Source of the DNA: an uncultured Eubacterium sp.
GTDB taxonomy: Bacteria > Bacillota_A > Clostridia > Lachnospirales > Lachnospiraceae
Assembly: GCA_948759685.1 (NCBI GenBank)
Contig: CAQBGY010000136.1
Coordinates: 1-8,072 of the forward strand
Length of the DNA stretch: 8,072 nt
Reading direction: 5' to 3'
This document shows positions 7,135 to 8,072 of this stretch, one piece after another. Both the position numbers and the translations under genes were made by a program. Within the stretch, counting starts at the first letter, position 1. Each line of letters opens with the position of its first letter. The notes under the pieces were generated by a model that saw only the letters and a list, made by a program, of their open reading frames with translations, was not told the DNA's origin and did not search any database.

Positions 7135-7166
7135 AGCCCTAACTTTCACAAGCCGGGACTATTTTT
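7135..7166. terminator. degenerate terminator-like hairpin between convergent units
   Basis: AGCCCTAACTT (7135-7145) and AAGCCGGGACT (7150-7160) form an 11-position stem with three mismatches around the loop TCAC. On the plus strand ATTTTTATT follows directly. On the minus strand the T-rich stretch is more broken. It lies 24 bases past the stop of the beta-barrel gene and just after the retroelement remnant, where a shared terminator would be expected. The mismatches make it weak or decayed. Confidence 0.35.
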
Positions 7167-7189
7167 ATTGTATGAATTTATCTACGTTT

Positions 7190-8038
7190 TTAGAATCGGG
7201 TTTTGTATGGATTTCCAGCTCCGCGGCCTTTATATCTTGATCTTGAGGAATTAAAATTGTATCTTATGGTCAGTGACAAATCCCGGGTATCGTATAACTT
7301 GTTTGTTACGTTGCAACTTATGGCATCATATAATATGACGCTCTGTCTCCATGTATCGAGAACATCGTTGAGTTGCAGCTTGATACTCCATGTGTCATTT
7401 GCAAATGATTTATATAGTCCGAGATTGCATTGCCAATATGGTTTAACATAGCAGTTATCTCCATTTCCGGAAGTCCTTGACGAGGAATCGACATTCAACC
7501 ATATATCCCAAGGAAGGTGTATTGCATTATCGAATCGAAAAATCCCTAAAGGTCGACCCAGACTCATGATTTTACCGTTATGAGTAATTTTGAAATCTTG
7601 AGCATTGATTCCCGCCATTATGGATGGATGCCATCTCCCAAAGAACGTAGGAGAATAGTTTATATATGCTCCATATGTATTGAATCGTGGCATATTTACC
7701 ATAGTGAGCAATGTAATGTTATCGTTTCCGGGATATTCCGATGTCTGCCACATAAAATCGTTTTTGGTTGAATAGTACTCAAGTTCCACCACAATGTCTT
7801 TCCATGAAGCTGAGGCAGAAATATAATCACGGTAAACAGGCTTCAGGTTAGGGTTGCCTGATTCATAGCTGTACCGGTCTATATACTTTATGGCGGAGCT
7901 AAGTTGTTCGAAAGCGGGACGAGATGTCCTTCTCATATAAGAGAAACGCGTATTGACATTGCCAATTGGCACTGATACAGAGGCAGACGTAGCAAGATTC
8001 TGATATTTACGACTTTGGTCATCACTAAGTTGTCCTAA
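7190..8038 (-). CDS. outer-membrane beta-barrel (TonB-receptor-like) protein, C-terminal fragment
   Basis: These 282 residues are the end of a large outer-membrane barrel protein, most like the outer membrane beta-barrel family found in Bacteroidetes TonB-dependent receptors (PF14905 type). The family is associated with substrate uptake or surface functions; the ligand here is unknown. Evidence includes alternating beta strands throughout, the family-typical FSYMRRTSRPAFEQL and YSYESGNPNLKPVYRDY near the fragment's start, LNDVLDTWR near the end, and the closing DTRDLSLTIRYNFN then SRSRYKGRGAGN. The C-terminal residue is Phe, the signal recognised by the outer-membrane assembly machinery. The plug and the rest of the barrel lie beyond the right edge. 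The apparent GTG start with residues MLFRS is adapter; the first genomic codon is TTA (Leu) at 8036-8038. The gene converges on the plus-strand retroelement remnant. Confidence 0.9.
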   Translation of the reverse strand, partial: LGQLSDDQSRKYQNLATSASVSVPIGNVNTRFSYMRRTSRPAFEQLSSAIKYIDRYSYESGNPNLKPVYRDYISASASWKDIVVELEYYSTKNDFMWQTSEYPGNDNITLLTMVNMPRFNTYGAYINYSPTFFGRWHPSIMAGINAQDFKITHNGKIMSLGRPLGIFRFDNAIHLPWDIWLNVDSSSRTSGNGDNCYVKPYWQCNLGLYKSFANDTWSIKLQLNDVLDTWRQSVILYDAISCNVTNKLYDTRDLSLTIRYNFNSSRSRYKGRGAGNPYKTRF

Positions 8039-8072
8039 AGATCGGAAGAGCACACGTCTGAACTCCAGTCAC
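8039..8072 (+). other. Illumina adapter remnant (index side)
   Basis: The last 34 bases match the start of the Illumina TruSeq indexed adapter, beginning AGATCGGAAGAGCACACG and ending CTCCAGTCAC. They are not genomic. The leading A corresponds to the A-tail added in library preparation, so genomic sequence ends at 8038. This adapter creates a false GTG start for the minus-strand gene. Confidence 0.98.

Noticed and set aside
7120..7190. Group II intron domain V/VI RNA at the 3' end of the retroelement remnant
   Set aside because: No 34-base domain V-like hairpin with the AGC triad is visible; the only hairpin present looks like a degenerate terminator.
7203..7771. Plus-strand frames opposite the beta-barrel gene
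   Set aside because: They are shadows of a well-supported barrel protein, with no motif or start signal.

Overview
The window is a fragment of a low-GC bacterial genome, most probably from the phylum Bacteroidota, order Bacteroidales (a gut family such as Muribaculaceae would fit, but that is a guess). The evidence is a UvrA of the Bacteroidetes type, a secreted protein ending in a gliding-motility/type IX secretion C-terminal domain, the C-terminal part of an outer-membrane beta-barrel (TonB-receptor-like) protein ending in Phe, and a promoter matching the Bacteroidetes -33/-7 pattern (TTG, 20 bases, TAnnTTTG). Both ends carry Illumina adapter sequence (1-23 and 8039-8072), so only 24-8038 is genomic. 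The genes touching each end are cut by the library, not by biology.

Layout, left to right. 24-829 (minus) is the N-terminal third of uvrA. 887-2308 (minus) is a secreted protein with a type B type IX sorting domain, 57 bases upstream of uvrA and on the same strand. 2500-3054 (minus) is an XRE-type DNA-binding regulator. These three probably run as one minus-strand unit from a promoter near 3089-3119. That promoter is overlapped by a perfect inverted repeat and lies at the edge of a 470-base zone carrying many copies of an ATTTGCAAAT-like palindrome. 3129-4395 is AT-rich and mostly non-coding, with a striking 54-base near-perfect hairpin (3972-4025) and one possible small minus-strand gene (4068-4229). 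4396-5442 (minus) is an isolated GNAT-type acetyltransferase. 5443-6261 has no convincing gene but holds a pair of 25-base direct repeats. 6262-7129 (plus) is a decayed group II intron reverse transcriptase/maturase with an HNH tail, broken by several frameshifts and an internal deletion. 7190-8038 (minus) is the end of the outer-membrane beta-barrel gene.

How the parts work together. UvrA is housekeeping DNA repair. The sorting-domain protein and the beta-barrel protein belong to the cell envelope. The middle, from about 3.1 to 7.1 kb, is visibly more AT-rich (sample lines counted by hand give about 40% GC in uvrA and about 28-33% in the acetyltransferase gene). It is gene-poor and contains a dead mobile element, so it looks like an accessory or decaying segment between conserved flanks. 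I see no complete new defence or mobile system. The most interesting items are the regulator's putative operator array, the long hairpin and the retroelement fossil.
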